Source: Bruticola sp004554425
GTDB taxonomy: Bacteria > Vulcanimicrobiota > Xenobia > Xenobiales > Xenobiaceae
Reading direction: 5' to 3'
Assembly: GCA_958366945.1 (NCBI GenBank)
Contig: CATXCY010000020.1
Span: forward strand, 1-45,439
Length of the DNA stretch: 45,439 bases
Shown here: positions 16,963 to 25,473 of the stretch, piece by piece
Layout: every line of letters begins with the position of its first letter
Position numbering within the stretch: position 1 is the first letter of the stretch
Translations under genes and position numbers: made by a program
Notes under the pieces: model-generated
Told to the model about the DNA's origin: nothing
The model's database searches: none
The model's input: the letters and a program-made list of their open reading frames with translations, nothing else

Positions 16963-18504
16963 TCAGGCTTGTTTACCGCTTTTAAGGTGCAAATACTCCA
17001 GGTAATCATACATAAGCCGATCAAAATCGTAAAGATCTTCACGGCTCCAAAGAGTCTCGCTACAATCATTAGCCGAGAAATAGGCTTCTACAGCCTGAGC
17101 AAAATAGTTTACTGGATCGGCGCAAGACATAGGATCTGGAGCACAATGTCCCTCTAAATTCGTTTGACAAGCCTGAGCATTAGCCTTAATTACCGGCGAT
17201 TGCAAACTAGCGAAGGTGCCTTCGCCAAGAGCATGGTCCCAAGCCATACCGAAATAATAAAGCGCAGGATGGAACCCATAAATAGATTCTGCTTGGCCGG
17301 ATTCGGAGAACAACTCTGAAGCAATAAGACAAAGCCGCTCTTTCGCTAGGTAGGCTCCATGACCTATTTCACGTCCTTGCAAAGAAGAATCGGCTGCGCA
17401 GACAGCGGCCTTCAATTCTTGGTGGGACAGTAATTTTACTTTTAAGCCGTCGCGCATACACGCGTCTAGGACACCCTTGCCAAAGCGGCTGAGTAATAAA
17501 CGCAAAGACTCGGCAACTTCAGGAGCAGCTTGGCACACAATTAGCTGATCAAGCACTTTTTCCAACTCGTGAGGCACTTTAAGAGCTTCAGCTTCACGTT
17601 TATTCTTAGAAGTACGGCTGGATAACTCTACAACTTCTGGCACAGCCTCATGAAAGATAAAACCTTCAGAATTATCCAACAGAGATGATATAAAGCTGCT
17701 ACCGTGCTTCTCTTTAGGCTGTGCTTTTTGAGCTTCAGCTCGAGATTGCGAGAGATCGACATCTTCGGCCGCAGGAAGAGAAGCTTCCTGATTGCCAACA
17801 GGTATTTTAACAACTCTATCTGCAGAATCCGCCCGCACTTCCGGCTCAGTAGGAGCTACAACTTGAGCGCTCGTAGAAGCTGCCGCTTCTTCGGCTTGTG
17901 CTTCTTTAGCCTCTCTAACCATAGCTTCAGATAGAGCAGCTTCACGCTGGCCATCTAAATCAATAACAGCATCTACCCCCAAATTGTCATGGCTGGGGAC
18001 ATCTTTTGTAGAAGTGGCCTTATCTTCCGAAGATTCAGTGGCTTCTTCTGAGCCATTATCTTCCGAATGTGCAGGCACAGGCAGCTCACTCAAAGGAGCA
18101 TTATCATCGGGAGTTTCCGCTTTTGAGTCGATAAGACAAGTACTTTGCCCTTCGTCAAAGAGAGTATCAGCCGAACGCTGAGCTGCCTTTTTATCCTCTT
18201 CCTCAACATCTTCTTCCCACATTTTGCGAAAAAGAGCAGCTCCTCCACCACCTCCCCCGCCACCGACTAAGTCATCCATGTCACCTAGCATATCTTCACC
18301 CATGTCGGACAAATCGGAACTAAATTCGGCGGTATCATCAATATAATGGCTCTTACGTACGCCGGCCTTTTCTTTGCGTTCACGCATCATGTTGGTACGC
18401 AAGCCATCACTGGAGCGCTGAGTATTTTCCAGCATACGCTGATTCTGGGAATTCATTATGAAGATTGGATCCATCATGACTTTATCTACGTTCGCTCCAC
18501 ACAA
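16963..18504 (-). CDS. Disordered protein with degenerate zincin-like C-terminal domain
   Basis: A 513-aa protein. Residues 1-290 are low complexity: Met/Gln/Asn/Arg-rich start, acidic stretch, eight consecutive Gly at 81-88, then Ala/Glu/Ser-rich. Residues about 305-513 form a compact domain whose order (helix, strand segments, helix ending DHALG, Cys-rich loop, then NYFAQAVEAYFS and a final Tyr-rich helix) resembles anthrax-lethal-factor-like (ATLF/MtfA) zincins. Where HExxH is expected it has M420-A-W-D-H424, and the usual FAE glutamate is Gln470. If the assignment is right it is a pseudoprotease. The start is uncertain: TTG 18504 has AAGGA five bases upstream; ATGs at residues 10 and 11 are alternatives. 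Confidence 0.55.
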   Translation of the reverse strand: MCGANVDKVMMDPIFIMNSQNQRMLENTQRSSDGLRTNMMRERKEKAGVRKSHYIDDTAEFSSDLSDMGEDMLGDMDDLVGGGGGGGGAALFRKMWEEDVEEEDKKAAQRSADTLFDEGQSTCLIDSKAETPDDNAPLSELPVPAHSEDNGSEEATESSEDKATSTKDVPSHDNLGVDAVIDLDGQREAALSEAMVREAKEAQAEEAAASTSAQVVAPTEPEVRADSADRVVKIPVGNQEASLPAAEDVDLSQSRAEAQKAQPKEKHGSSFISSLLDNSEGFIFHEAVPEVVELSSRTSKNKREAEALKVPHELEKVLDQLIVCQAAPEVAESLRLLLSRFGKGVLDACMRDGLKVKLLSHQELKAAVCAADSSLQGREIGHGAYLAKERLCLIASELFSESGQAESIYGFHPALYYFGMAWDHALGEGTFASLQSPVIKANAQACQTNLEGHCAPDPMSCADPVNYFAQAVEAYFSANDCSETLWSREDLYDFDRLMYDYLEYLHLKSGKQA

Positions 18505-18540
18505 GCAATTCCTTCAGCACTTATCTTGCGCTTAACTAAA

Positions 18541-18619
18541 CAAAAAAAAAGACAAAATAAAACCGCAGCTGACAGAACTTCTACTAAAAAAATATTAACA
18601 GTTCTGTCGCAAGCTGCGG
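18541..18619 (-). terminator. trpB: Terminator of trpB
   Basis: CCGCAGCT (18563-18570) pairs with AGCTGCGG (18612-18619), continued by GACAGAACT with AGTTCTGTC; on the minus strand a T-rich tract (18541-18562) follows. Confidence 0.85.
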
Positions 18620-18653
18620 CTTACCTAAGCTATAAAGGAATGCACAAAAATTA

Positions 18654-19892
18654 CTAAGGCTTAATTAAATAGTCCTCGCCGTAGCCATAATGTTCAATAA
18701 TATAATCCATATCTTTATCGCCACGACCGGAAAGGTTGACCAAAACAGAGCCGTGAGACTGGTTGCGAGCCAGCTTCATAGCATAAGCCAAAGCATGGGA
18801 GCTTTCCAAAGCGGGAATAATGCCTTCATATCTGGAGAGGTTATAGAAAGCTTCCAAAGCTTCCTTATCGGTAACCTTATCGTAACATACACGTCCTAAG
18901 CTATGTAAGAAGGCATGCTCGGGGCCTACAGAAGGATAATCTAAACCAGAAGCTACGGAGTAGACGGGAGCGGGCTCGCCATCTTTATCTTTAAGCATTA
19001 AGCTATTGAAACCATGCATGACGCCAGGAGTACCATAAGTGATACTAGCTGCATGATCGCCCATTTTTTCACCACGACCTAAAGGCTCAACACCGTAAAT
19101 TTTGACAGGGTCGTTAAGAAAAGCGCTAAATAAGCCCAGAGAGTTGCTGCCGCCGCCTACACAAGCAACTACAGCATCAGGCAAGAAGCCCATCATGTCT
19201 AAAAATTGCTCACGAGCTTCTACACCGACTACCATTTGGAAATCGCGTACAATCATGGGGAAAGGATGAGGGCCAACAGCAGAGCCGATGCAATAGATGG
19301 CAGTTTCGTACTCTTTAAGGTAAGCTTCAAAAGCAGCATCGACGGCTTCTTTTAAAGTTTTGAGACCATGGGTGGCCGGAATAACTCTAGCGCCAAGCAA
19401 ACGCATACGCGATACGTTGGGAGCTTGTTTCTTAATATCGACTTCGCCCATATAGATATCGCACTCTAAACCGAAATAGGCGGCGGCAGTAGCCAAAGCC
19501 ACACCGTGCTGACCAGCACCAGTTTCAGCGATGAGCTTTTTCTTGCCCATAAATTTGGCCAGTAAACCTTCACCCATGCAATGGTTGAGCTTGTGAGCAC
19601 CTGTATGGTTAAGATCTTCGCGTTTTAAATAGATCTGAGTATGACCGAGCAAATTGGAAAGACGCTCACAATGGTATACAGGAGTGGGACGTCCCTGAAA
19701 TTCACGGCGAATGCGACGCAACTCAGTAACGAACTTAGAAGAGTGGCAGATAGTCTGATAGGCTTCGGTAATTTCTTTGAAAGCTGGCACTAACTGCTCT
19801 GGCAAGTAGGATCCGCCGAAGGGTCCGAACATACCTTCGGAGTCGGGATAGTTCTTTAAATAAGTGGCGAAATCTACATTGTTATTGTTCAT
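18654..19892 (-). CDS. trpB: Tryptophan synthase beta chain
   Basis: This 412-aa PLP enzyme joins indole and serine to tryptophan. The PLP lysine lies in HTGAHK, the catalytic glutamate in AETGAGQHG, the phosphate-binding loop in GGGSNSLG and the C-terminal LSGRGDKD motif is intact. The type is the standard TrpB1 form. The residues after the PLP lysine read LNHC where most enzymes have xNN or xNQ. No trpA or other trp gene is in the window, so it is either dispersed or used as a stand-alone enzyme; TrpB1 normally depends on TrpA for indole channelling. Transcribed alone, with a candidate promoter at 19979-20007 and a clear terminator. Confidence 0.96.
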   Translation of the reverse strand: MNNNNVDFATYLKNYPDSEGMFGPFGGSYLPEQLVPAFKEITEAYQTICHSSKFVTELRRIRREFQGRPTPVYHCERLSNLLGHTQIYLKREDLNHTGAHKLNHCMGEGLLAKFMGKKKLIAETGAGQHGVALATAAAYFGLECDIYMGEVDIKKQAPNVSRMRLLGARVIPATHGLKTLKEAVDAAFEAYLKEYETAIYCIGSAVGPHPFPMIVRDFQMVVGVEAREQFLDMMGFLPDAVVACVGGGSNSLGLFSAFLNDPVKIYGVEPLGRGEKMGDHAASITYGTPGVMHGFNSLMLKDKDGEPAPVYSVASGLDYPSVGPEHAFLHSLGRVCYDKVTDKEALEAFYNLSRYEGIIPALESSHALAYAMKLARNQSHGSVLVNLSGRGDKDMDYIIEHYGYGEDYLIKP

Positions 19893-19978
19893 CTAAAAAA
19901 CATAGCTCCTAGCTAACCGACTCAAGAAAATGAGCCGATGAAACTAAAAATAGGTAAAAATTGCCAATAAGCAGACCT

Positions 19979-20007
19979 AGTTTAGCACTTGAAATTAGAC
20001 CAATCAA
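19979..20007 (-). promoter_or_regulatory. Candidate trpB promoter
   Basis: Minus strand: TTGATT (20002-20007), 17-base spacer, TAAACT (19979-19984). Spacing is ideal but both hexamers deviate from consensus. The predicted leader is about 80 bases and contains a short GACTC/GAG(C)C hairpin near 19918-19938. Confidence 0.35.
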
Positions 20008-20138
20008 ACAAAATAGACTGGTAAAAAACTGGTATTTATATTTTTTTTAACTAAACTTAAGCCAAATTGAGCTTATTTTTGTTCTTTATCCATAGTTTAA
20101 AGCTTCAACTTCGCACAAACACAATTTGTCAATTCCAA

Positions 20139-23100
20139 TCAATAGCAACAACCTTCGCCTAAAAGTCTGCTAAGTTCAAAGCGCAATTCACTGCTATCAT
20201 CAACACAATAGTCTCTATGTAAACGAATAACAGTAGTATCTTCTGGACCGCGCACATGTACAAAAACAGGACGATCGCCTTTATGACGCAACAAAATTTC
20301 TTTAAAATCAGCCACAAAACGACGCGCCGAACCAGGGAAAGCAACATTTAGACCTTTAAAACTCTTTACTACGGAGTCATCAAAATCATTTTGCACTTTG
20401 TTGCCAGAAGCCATAATAAAGTTCACATCGCTCACATCTATGGCATTGATACGATACTTTTCTTCCTCCGGCTCAGCCTCTTCGACAGCTAAAGTTTGGC
20501 CTTCGTCGTCGTCACCATCTTCATCATTTTCGTCAAAAGCGGTAGGAGGCGCTGGATTAAAACCGTGATCGACTTCAACCGTACCGCGCACAATAATAAC
20601 TTGGCCTTCACCACATTTTTCGATATTAGCTTCAAAATCACGCGGTTTAAGAGAAAATTCCACTGTGCCAGTAAAATCTTGCATAGTAATAAAAGCCATT
20701 TTATCTTTGCGCTTAGTAATAACTGTGCGACAGGCTGTCACTAATCCGCCTACTTTAACATTGCGACCTACCATAGAGCCAAGTTGATCGATTGTACATG
20801 TAGTATTTTCTTTCAGTACCTCTACATAATCTTCCAAAGGCGATCCGGAAAGATAAACTCCCAGCATATCTTTTTCAAAATCGAGCAATTCACGACGGGC
20901 GAACTCATCTTCATTAGTATGAATTACACAGCGTATATCATCTTGGCCGCCACCTCCAGGCTCGTCGCCAAAAAGGCCCACTTGAGCATTGGCCGCTTCA
21001 CGCTGACACATTTTCATATATTCTGAAATATGTTCCAAATTACTAAGTAAAGTGGCTCGGTTAACCCCAAAAAGATCAAGCGCTCCCGCTTTTATAAGGC
21101 CTTCCCAAACTTTTTTATTGATATAACGAGGATCGAGACGGGCACAAAAATCGATTAGGTTCTTGTAGGGGCCATGCTCTTCACGCTCTTTCACTATTAA
21201 ATTTACAGCATTGAGGCCTACGCCGCGCAAAGCGGCCATACCCCAGCGCACCGCTCCTTTAGAGACGGAAAAACCAGCCAATGATTCATTAACGTCCGGT
21301 CCCAACACTTCTAAACCGGAGTCACGACATTCATGAATGAAGAAAGAGACTTTCTTAATATCATTCATGACGCTGGTCATAAGCGCAGCCATATATTCAG
21401 GGCGATAATAAGTTTTAAGCCAAGCCGTCTGGAAAGTAACCATAGCGTAAGCGGCCGAATGCGACTTATTGAAGCCATATTCGGCAAATTTGGCCATGGT
21501 ATCGAAAATATTTTCAGCGCATTGCTCGTCAACACCACGCTCTTTAGCACCTTCTACAAAGTAAACATGGTGCTCGGCCATAACATCTTTTTTCTTTTTA
21601 CCCATGGCCTTACGCAACTTATCGGCTTTGGCCATAGTGTAGCCAGCTAATGTGGTGGCCGTAAGCATTACTTGCTCTTGATATAAGAAGAAGCCGTAAG
21701 TATCAGCCAAAATAGGTTCAAGCTTGGGGTGAGGGTAAACGACTCCGCCACCGCGGCCGTGACGTCTAGCAATAAAATCATCGACTACGCCACCTTTAAT
21801 AGGGCCGGGACGGTAGAGAGCCAAGAAAGCCACAATATCGGTAAAGCGATCGGGCTTCAATTGCTTTAGGTAGCGTTTCATACCGTCAGATTCAAGCTGG
21901 AAAACACCATTAGTATCAGCAGCCGAAAGCAAAGCGTAGACTTTCTGATCTTCATAATCTACGTCGTGGTTAATATCAACTTTAATACCACGCGAATATT
22001 CGATAATTTTCAAACAATTGTTAATAACGGTAAGGTTGCGCAATCCCAAGAAGTCCATTTTGACCATGCCAACTTCCGCTGAGTCGTTCATGTCATATTG
22101 CACAACAACATCGTCGCCGTTTTTTTGCAAAGGTACCAATTGGCCTAAAGGACGGCTGGAAATAATCACGCCGGCCGCATGCATACCAGTGTTGCGAGCC
22201 ATGCCTTCGCAGCGCATAGCATCATCTATTAGACGTTTATTAACTTTGCTACTTTCGTAAAGTTTTTCGAAATCAGGATTTTTAAGAGCATCTTTAATAG
22301 TAATTTTCATTTCGTCGGGCACAGCCTTACAAAGCTTGCCCACATCAGCCAAAGGTACATCCATAACGCGTCCCACATCGCGAATAGCATTTTTGGCTTT
22401 CATACGTCCATAAGTAGCTATTTGAGAAACACGATCTTCACCGTAGCGCTCGCGACAATATTGGATGACTTCACCGCGCCTATCTACACAGAAGTCAGTA
22501 TCAATATCGGGAAGTTCGGTTCGCTCCGGATTTAAGAAACGCTCGAAAAGTAAGTCATATTTGAGTGGATCTAATTGGGTAATACCGATTAAATAAGCGA
22601 CCAAAGAGCCAGCAGCTGAGCCACGTCCAGGGCCCACAGGAATACCATGTTCACGCGACCAGTTAATAAAGTCCCATACTAACAAGAAATAATCGGGAAA
22701 GCCCTTGCCAATAATAACATCTAATTCTGTTTTTAAACGGTCTAAATATTTTTGCTCGGGAGTAAGCGTACCGAAGCGTTCTAGCAAACCTTTGCGACAT
22801 AACTCTTTAAGGTAATCTGTACTGTTAGTACCTTCAGGCACAGGGAATTTGGGTAAATAAGTAGTGCTGAAGTCCATTTCAAAGTTGCAACGTTCGGCAA
22901 CCAACAGAGTGTTGTCTACAGCCTCGGGACAAAAAGAGAAGGCCTCCAACATTTCTTCGCGCGTTTTTAAGTAACACTCGGGACAAGAATGGAGACGCCT
23001 AGCATCGTCCAATAATTTACCAGAGCCGACACAAATTAGAATATCTTGAACATCAGTATCTTCTTTGTTTAAAAAGTGGGCATCGTTAGTAGCCACAACT

Positions 23101-23696
23101 CTTAAGCCATGCTCTTTGGCTAGCTTAATAAGTAAAGGATTGGTCTTTTGCTGCTCCTCTATACCATGATTCATGAGCTCTACAAAGAGATCGTCCGGAC
23201 CAAAGCATTTTTTCAAAAAAGCCAAGCGTTGGCTGGCCAATTCGTAATCATCATTTAAGAGAGCGTCATTTACTTCGCCGCGCAAGCAACCAGTTAAAGC
23301 TACCAATCCCTTGGAATGTTTTTCCAAAAGTTCGTGATCAGCTCTGGGCTTATAGTAAAAACCGTGTAAATAAGCCTCGGAAACGATCTGGCATAGGTTA
23401 GAATAGCCCTCACGATCTTTGGCTATAAGAGTCAAGTGGAAATAATGTTTATCTAAATCGCCTTCACGGTCAAAACGAGTGCGCGGCGCCACATAAATTT
23501 CGCAGCCAATTAAAGGCTTAATGCCAGCATCTTTGCAAGCATGGTAAAATTTCACGCAACCGCCCATTACACCATGATCGGTAATAGCCAAGGCTGGCAT
23601 ACCGCAATCTTTGGCTTTTTTTACAATATCCTTAATACGATTGGCGCCATCGAGCAAACTATATTCGGTATGGACGTGTAAATGGACAAAAGACAT
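20139..23696 (-). CDS. dnaE: DNA polymerase III alpha subunit
   Basis: The 1185-aa replicative polymerase, DnaE1 type. The N-terminal PHP domain (1-210) retains metal-site motifs HLHVHTEYSLLDG, TDHG and ATNDAHF, so a PHP exonuclease could be active. The palm has GPGRGSAAGS at 355-364 and the catalytic PDIDTDF at 396-402 (Asp397, Asp399). Fingers, HhH and beta-binding regions follow. An OB domain (VKVGGLVTACRTVITKRKDKMAFITMQD) is then separated from the tail by an acidic linker rich in Asp and Glu. The ATG has AAGGAG six bases upstream. It lies 42 bases after a small palm paralogue and downstream of proB, probably in one operon. Confidence 0.97.
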   Translation of the reverse strand: MSFVHLHVHTEYSLLDGANRIKDIVKKAKDCGMPALAITDHGVMGGCVKFYHACKDAGIKPLIGCEIYVAPRTRFDREGDLDKHYFHLTLIAKDREGYSNLCQIVSEAYLHGFYYKPRADHELLEKHSKGLVALTGCLRGEVNDALLNDDYELASQRLAFLKKCFGPDDLFVELMNHGIEEQQKTNPLLIKLAKEHGLRVVATNDAHFLNKEDTDVQDILICVGSGKLLDDARRLHSCPECYLKTREEMLEAFSFCPEAVDNTLLVAERCNFEMDFSTTYLPKFPVPEGTNSTDYLKELCRKGLLERFGTLTPEQKYLDRLKTELDVIIGKGFPDYFLLVWDFINWSREHGIPVGPGRGSAAGSLVAYLIGITQLDPLKYDLLFERFLNPERTELPDIDTDFCVDRRGEVIQYCRERYGEDRVSQIATYGRMKAKNAIRDVGRVMDVPLADVGKLCKAVPDEMKITIKDALKNPDFEKLYESSKVNKRLIDDAMRCEGMARNTGMHAAGVIISSRPLGQLVPLQKNGDDVVVQYDMNDSAEVGMVKMDFLGLRNLTVINNCLKIIEYSRGIKVDINHDVDYEDQKVYALLSAADTNGVFQLESDGMKRYLKQLKPDRFTDIVAFLALYRPGPIKGGVVDDFIARRHGRGGGVVYPHPKLEPILADTYGFFLYQEQVMLTATTLAGYTMAKADKLRKAMGKKKKDVMAEHHVYFVEGAKERGVDEQCAENIFDTMAKFAEYGFNKSHSAAYAMVTFQTAWLKTYYRPEYMAALMTSVMNDIKKVSFFIHECRDSGLEVLGPDVNESLAGFSVSKGAVRWGMAALRGVGLNAVNLIVKEREEHGPYKNLIDFCARLDPRYINKKVWEGLIKAGALDLFGVNRATLLSNLEHISEYMKMCQREAANAQVGLFGDEPGGGGQDDIRCVIHTNEDEFARRELLDFEKDMLGVYLSGSPLEDYVEVLKENTTCTIDQLGSMVGRNVKVGGLVTACRTVITKRKDKMAFITMQDFTGTVEFSLKPRDFEANIEKCGEGQVIIVRGTVEVDHGFNPAPPTAFDENDEDGDDDEGQTLAVEEAEPEEEKYRINAIDVSDVNFIMASGNKVQNDFDDSVVKSFKGLNVAFPGSARRFVADFKEILLRHKGDRPVFVHVRGPEDTTVIRLHRDYCVDDSSELRFELSRLLGEGCCY

Positions 23697-23738
23697 GAAA
23701 AGCTCCTTGCTTACAAAAAAATAGCTGCCAAAATTTTC

Positions 23739-24242
23739 TTAAAAATCGGAACGTGAGCTGCCAATTTTTACCAATGGACGGCCAGCCTCAACATATCGAT
23801 TATTTATATATGTCTGTAGAGAATTCAATTCTGCTAGAGATGATACAAATATAGTGATAGGCAAAATTTGTTCAGCTGCAATTTCGTCAAATTTAAGCTT
23901 GCCCAAAACTGGATCTGTCTGAGTTATTTCTAACAAATAAGCCGTAAAAAGACCTTCTAAGGCTCCCTTTACATCGACAATTTTTATATGTCGGCCTCGT
24001 GCCCAGTAGAGACAATCCCAGACAATAAGGAGCTTGTTGAGCCCATTTTCATGATTAGTCCAAAAATGCATTTCTTGATCCAGCCTGGAGCCATATTCTT
24101 CATCTAATTTGGCTTTGGTAAAACGCTCAATAATGCCACCGCGGCACAATTTATCTAAAAATTTCAAATTGGACTTACCATCCGGAGCTTTAAAAGACAC
24201 ACTAACTTGTGTAGGTTCGCCTTGCTCTGACACAGTTGCCAT
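23739..24242 (-). CDS. Stand-alone, inactive paralogue of the DnaE palm segment
   Basis: A 167-aa protein that aligns with residues about 282-425 of the adjacent DnaE. KLCRGGIIERF (31-41) matches ELCRKGLLERF. LLIVWDCLYW (71-80) matches FLLVWDFINW. The AYLLEITQTDP segment (101-111) matches AYLIGITQLDP. LPITIFV (127-133) falls exactly on LPDIDTD (395-401). Thus the catalytic aspartates are replaced (Asp397 to Ile, Asp399 to Ile, Asp401 to Val) and the GRGSAAGS loop is lost. It cannot polymerise. ATG 24242 is chosen for its AGAGGGAGG; an upstream TTG at 24266 abuts the proB stop. Being between proB and dnaE suggests co-expression with the polymerase. A regulatory or clamp/tau-competing role is conjecture. 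Confidence 0.82.
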   Translation of the reverse strand: MATVSEQGEPTQVSVSFKAPDGKSNLKFLDKLCRGGIIERFTKAKLDEEYGSRLDQEMHFWTNHENGLNKLLIVWDCLYWARGRHIKIVDVKGALEGLFTAYLLEITQTDPVLGKLKFDEIAAEQILPITIFVSSLAELNSLQTYINNRYVEAGRPLVKIGSSRSDF

Positions 24243-24266
24243 ATCCTCCCTCTTATATTTCTGCAA

Positions 24267-25382
24267 TTAGCAAATAATTAAATTATCGCAATGGATAACG
24301 TCGGCATAAGCAGCATGGCCTAAAATTACTGCAATTTCAGCATTAGGACGACGTACAATTTGTTCTACTTCAGCCCGACTATAATTGGACAAACCGCGAG
24401 CAAAAGGTACATTTCCTTGGCCTTCTACTGTGAGAGTAACTAAATCACCAGCTTTAAAATCGCCTTCGCATGCGACGCATCCTACTGCCAGCAAGCTGTT
24501 ACCACCTTCGGACAAAGCTTGGGCAGCTCCACTGTCGATAACAATACTGCCTTCAGCTCGAGCAGCTTCAGCCAGCCAGCGCTGTCTACTATTAAGCCGA
24601 CTTTCCGCACCTTCAAAGAGAGTGCCCAAAGCCTCACCTTCAGCCAAACGCAAAAGTACATTTTCCTCTTGGGCTGAAGCAATGACCATAGAACCGCCGT
24701 AGCGCATAACCATTTTGGCGGCTCGCAACTTTGAAGCCAGGCCACCAGTACCACCTTTAGTAGTAGTTCCGCGATCCAAGCTTTCAATTTCTGGACTTAT
24801 TTCTGTAATTAGCTCAATGACGTGTTCATCTTTTCCTTCTCCGGCCAGTATGCCAGGTACGGAAGTTAAATTAACTACTACGTCAGAGTTGACAATAGAA
24901 CCAACCATAGCGGCTAAACTATCGTTATCGCCAAAGCGAATTTCTCCAGTCGAAACGGAATCATTTTCGTTGATAATAGGCAAAATTCCATAATCTAAAA
25001 GCGCATTTAAAGTATTGCGAGCATTCAGATAGCGATCGCGAGCGGCAATATCATCACGCGTCAGCAACACTTGGCCAACTTTAATGCCCAACATGGCAAA
25101 CAAGTTTTTGTAGCTATCCATGATTTCTACTTGGCCCATAGCTGCTAAAGCTTGTTTTAAGGGCAAATTGTCACCGCAGCCTTCCACTTGCAGCAATTCA
25201 CGCCCCATACCTATAGCGCCAGAGCTAACCAAACAAACCTTGCGCCCTTGTTCACGCAAAGCTTGAATCTGACGGGCTAAACTTAACATGATTCGGCCAT
25301 TTAAACGGCCATGACCATCTACACAAACCATAGTGCCGACTTTAACTATCCAAATTGTGGCTTTTTTTAGGGTCTCACGCAT
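24267..25382 (-). CDS. proB: Glutamate 5-kinase
   Basis: This 371-aa enzyme phosphorylates glutamate in the first step of proline synthesis. The amino-acid kinase domain (1-255) has VKVGT, the SSGAIGMG glycine loop, INENDSVS, FGDNDSLAAMV and the GTGGLASKL segment. Residues about 275-365 are the C-terminal PUA domain (GSIVIDSGAAQAL... FARGLSNYSRAEV). ATG 25382 is preceded by TGAGG at nine bases; the longer reading from 25460 adds residues foreign to the family. Its partner proA is 11 kb away on the other strand, so the two steps are not in one operon. Downstream genes are the DnaE-palm paralogue and dnaE. Confidence 0.95.
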   Translation of the reverse strand: MRETLKKATIWIVKVGTMVCVDGHGRLNGRIMLSLARQIQALREQGRKVCLVSSGAIGMGRELLQVEGCGDNLPLKQALAAMGQVEIMDSYKNLFAMLGIKVGQVLLTRDDIAARDRYLNARNTLNALLDYGILPIINENDSVSTGEIRFGDNDSLAAMVGSIVNSDVVVNLTSVPGILAGEGKDEHVIELITEISPEIESLDRGTTTKGGTGGLASKLRAAKMVMRYGGSMVIASAQEENVLLRLAEGEALGTLFEGAESRLNSRQRWLAEAARAEGSIVIDSGAAQALSEGGNSLLAVGCVACEGDFKAGDLVTLTVEGQGNVPFARGLSNYSRAEVEQIVRRPNAEIAVILGHAAYADVIHCDNLIIC

Positions 25383-25473
25383 AATCAATACCTCAAAACA
25401 AAGTAAAAGGGCTCTCTTTACCACACGCAAAGCCAGCCCCTTTATAGTCCCACTCCCCATACTTTTTTAAGCT

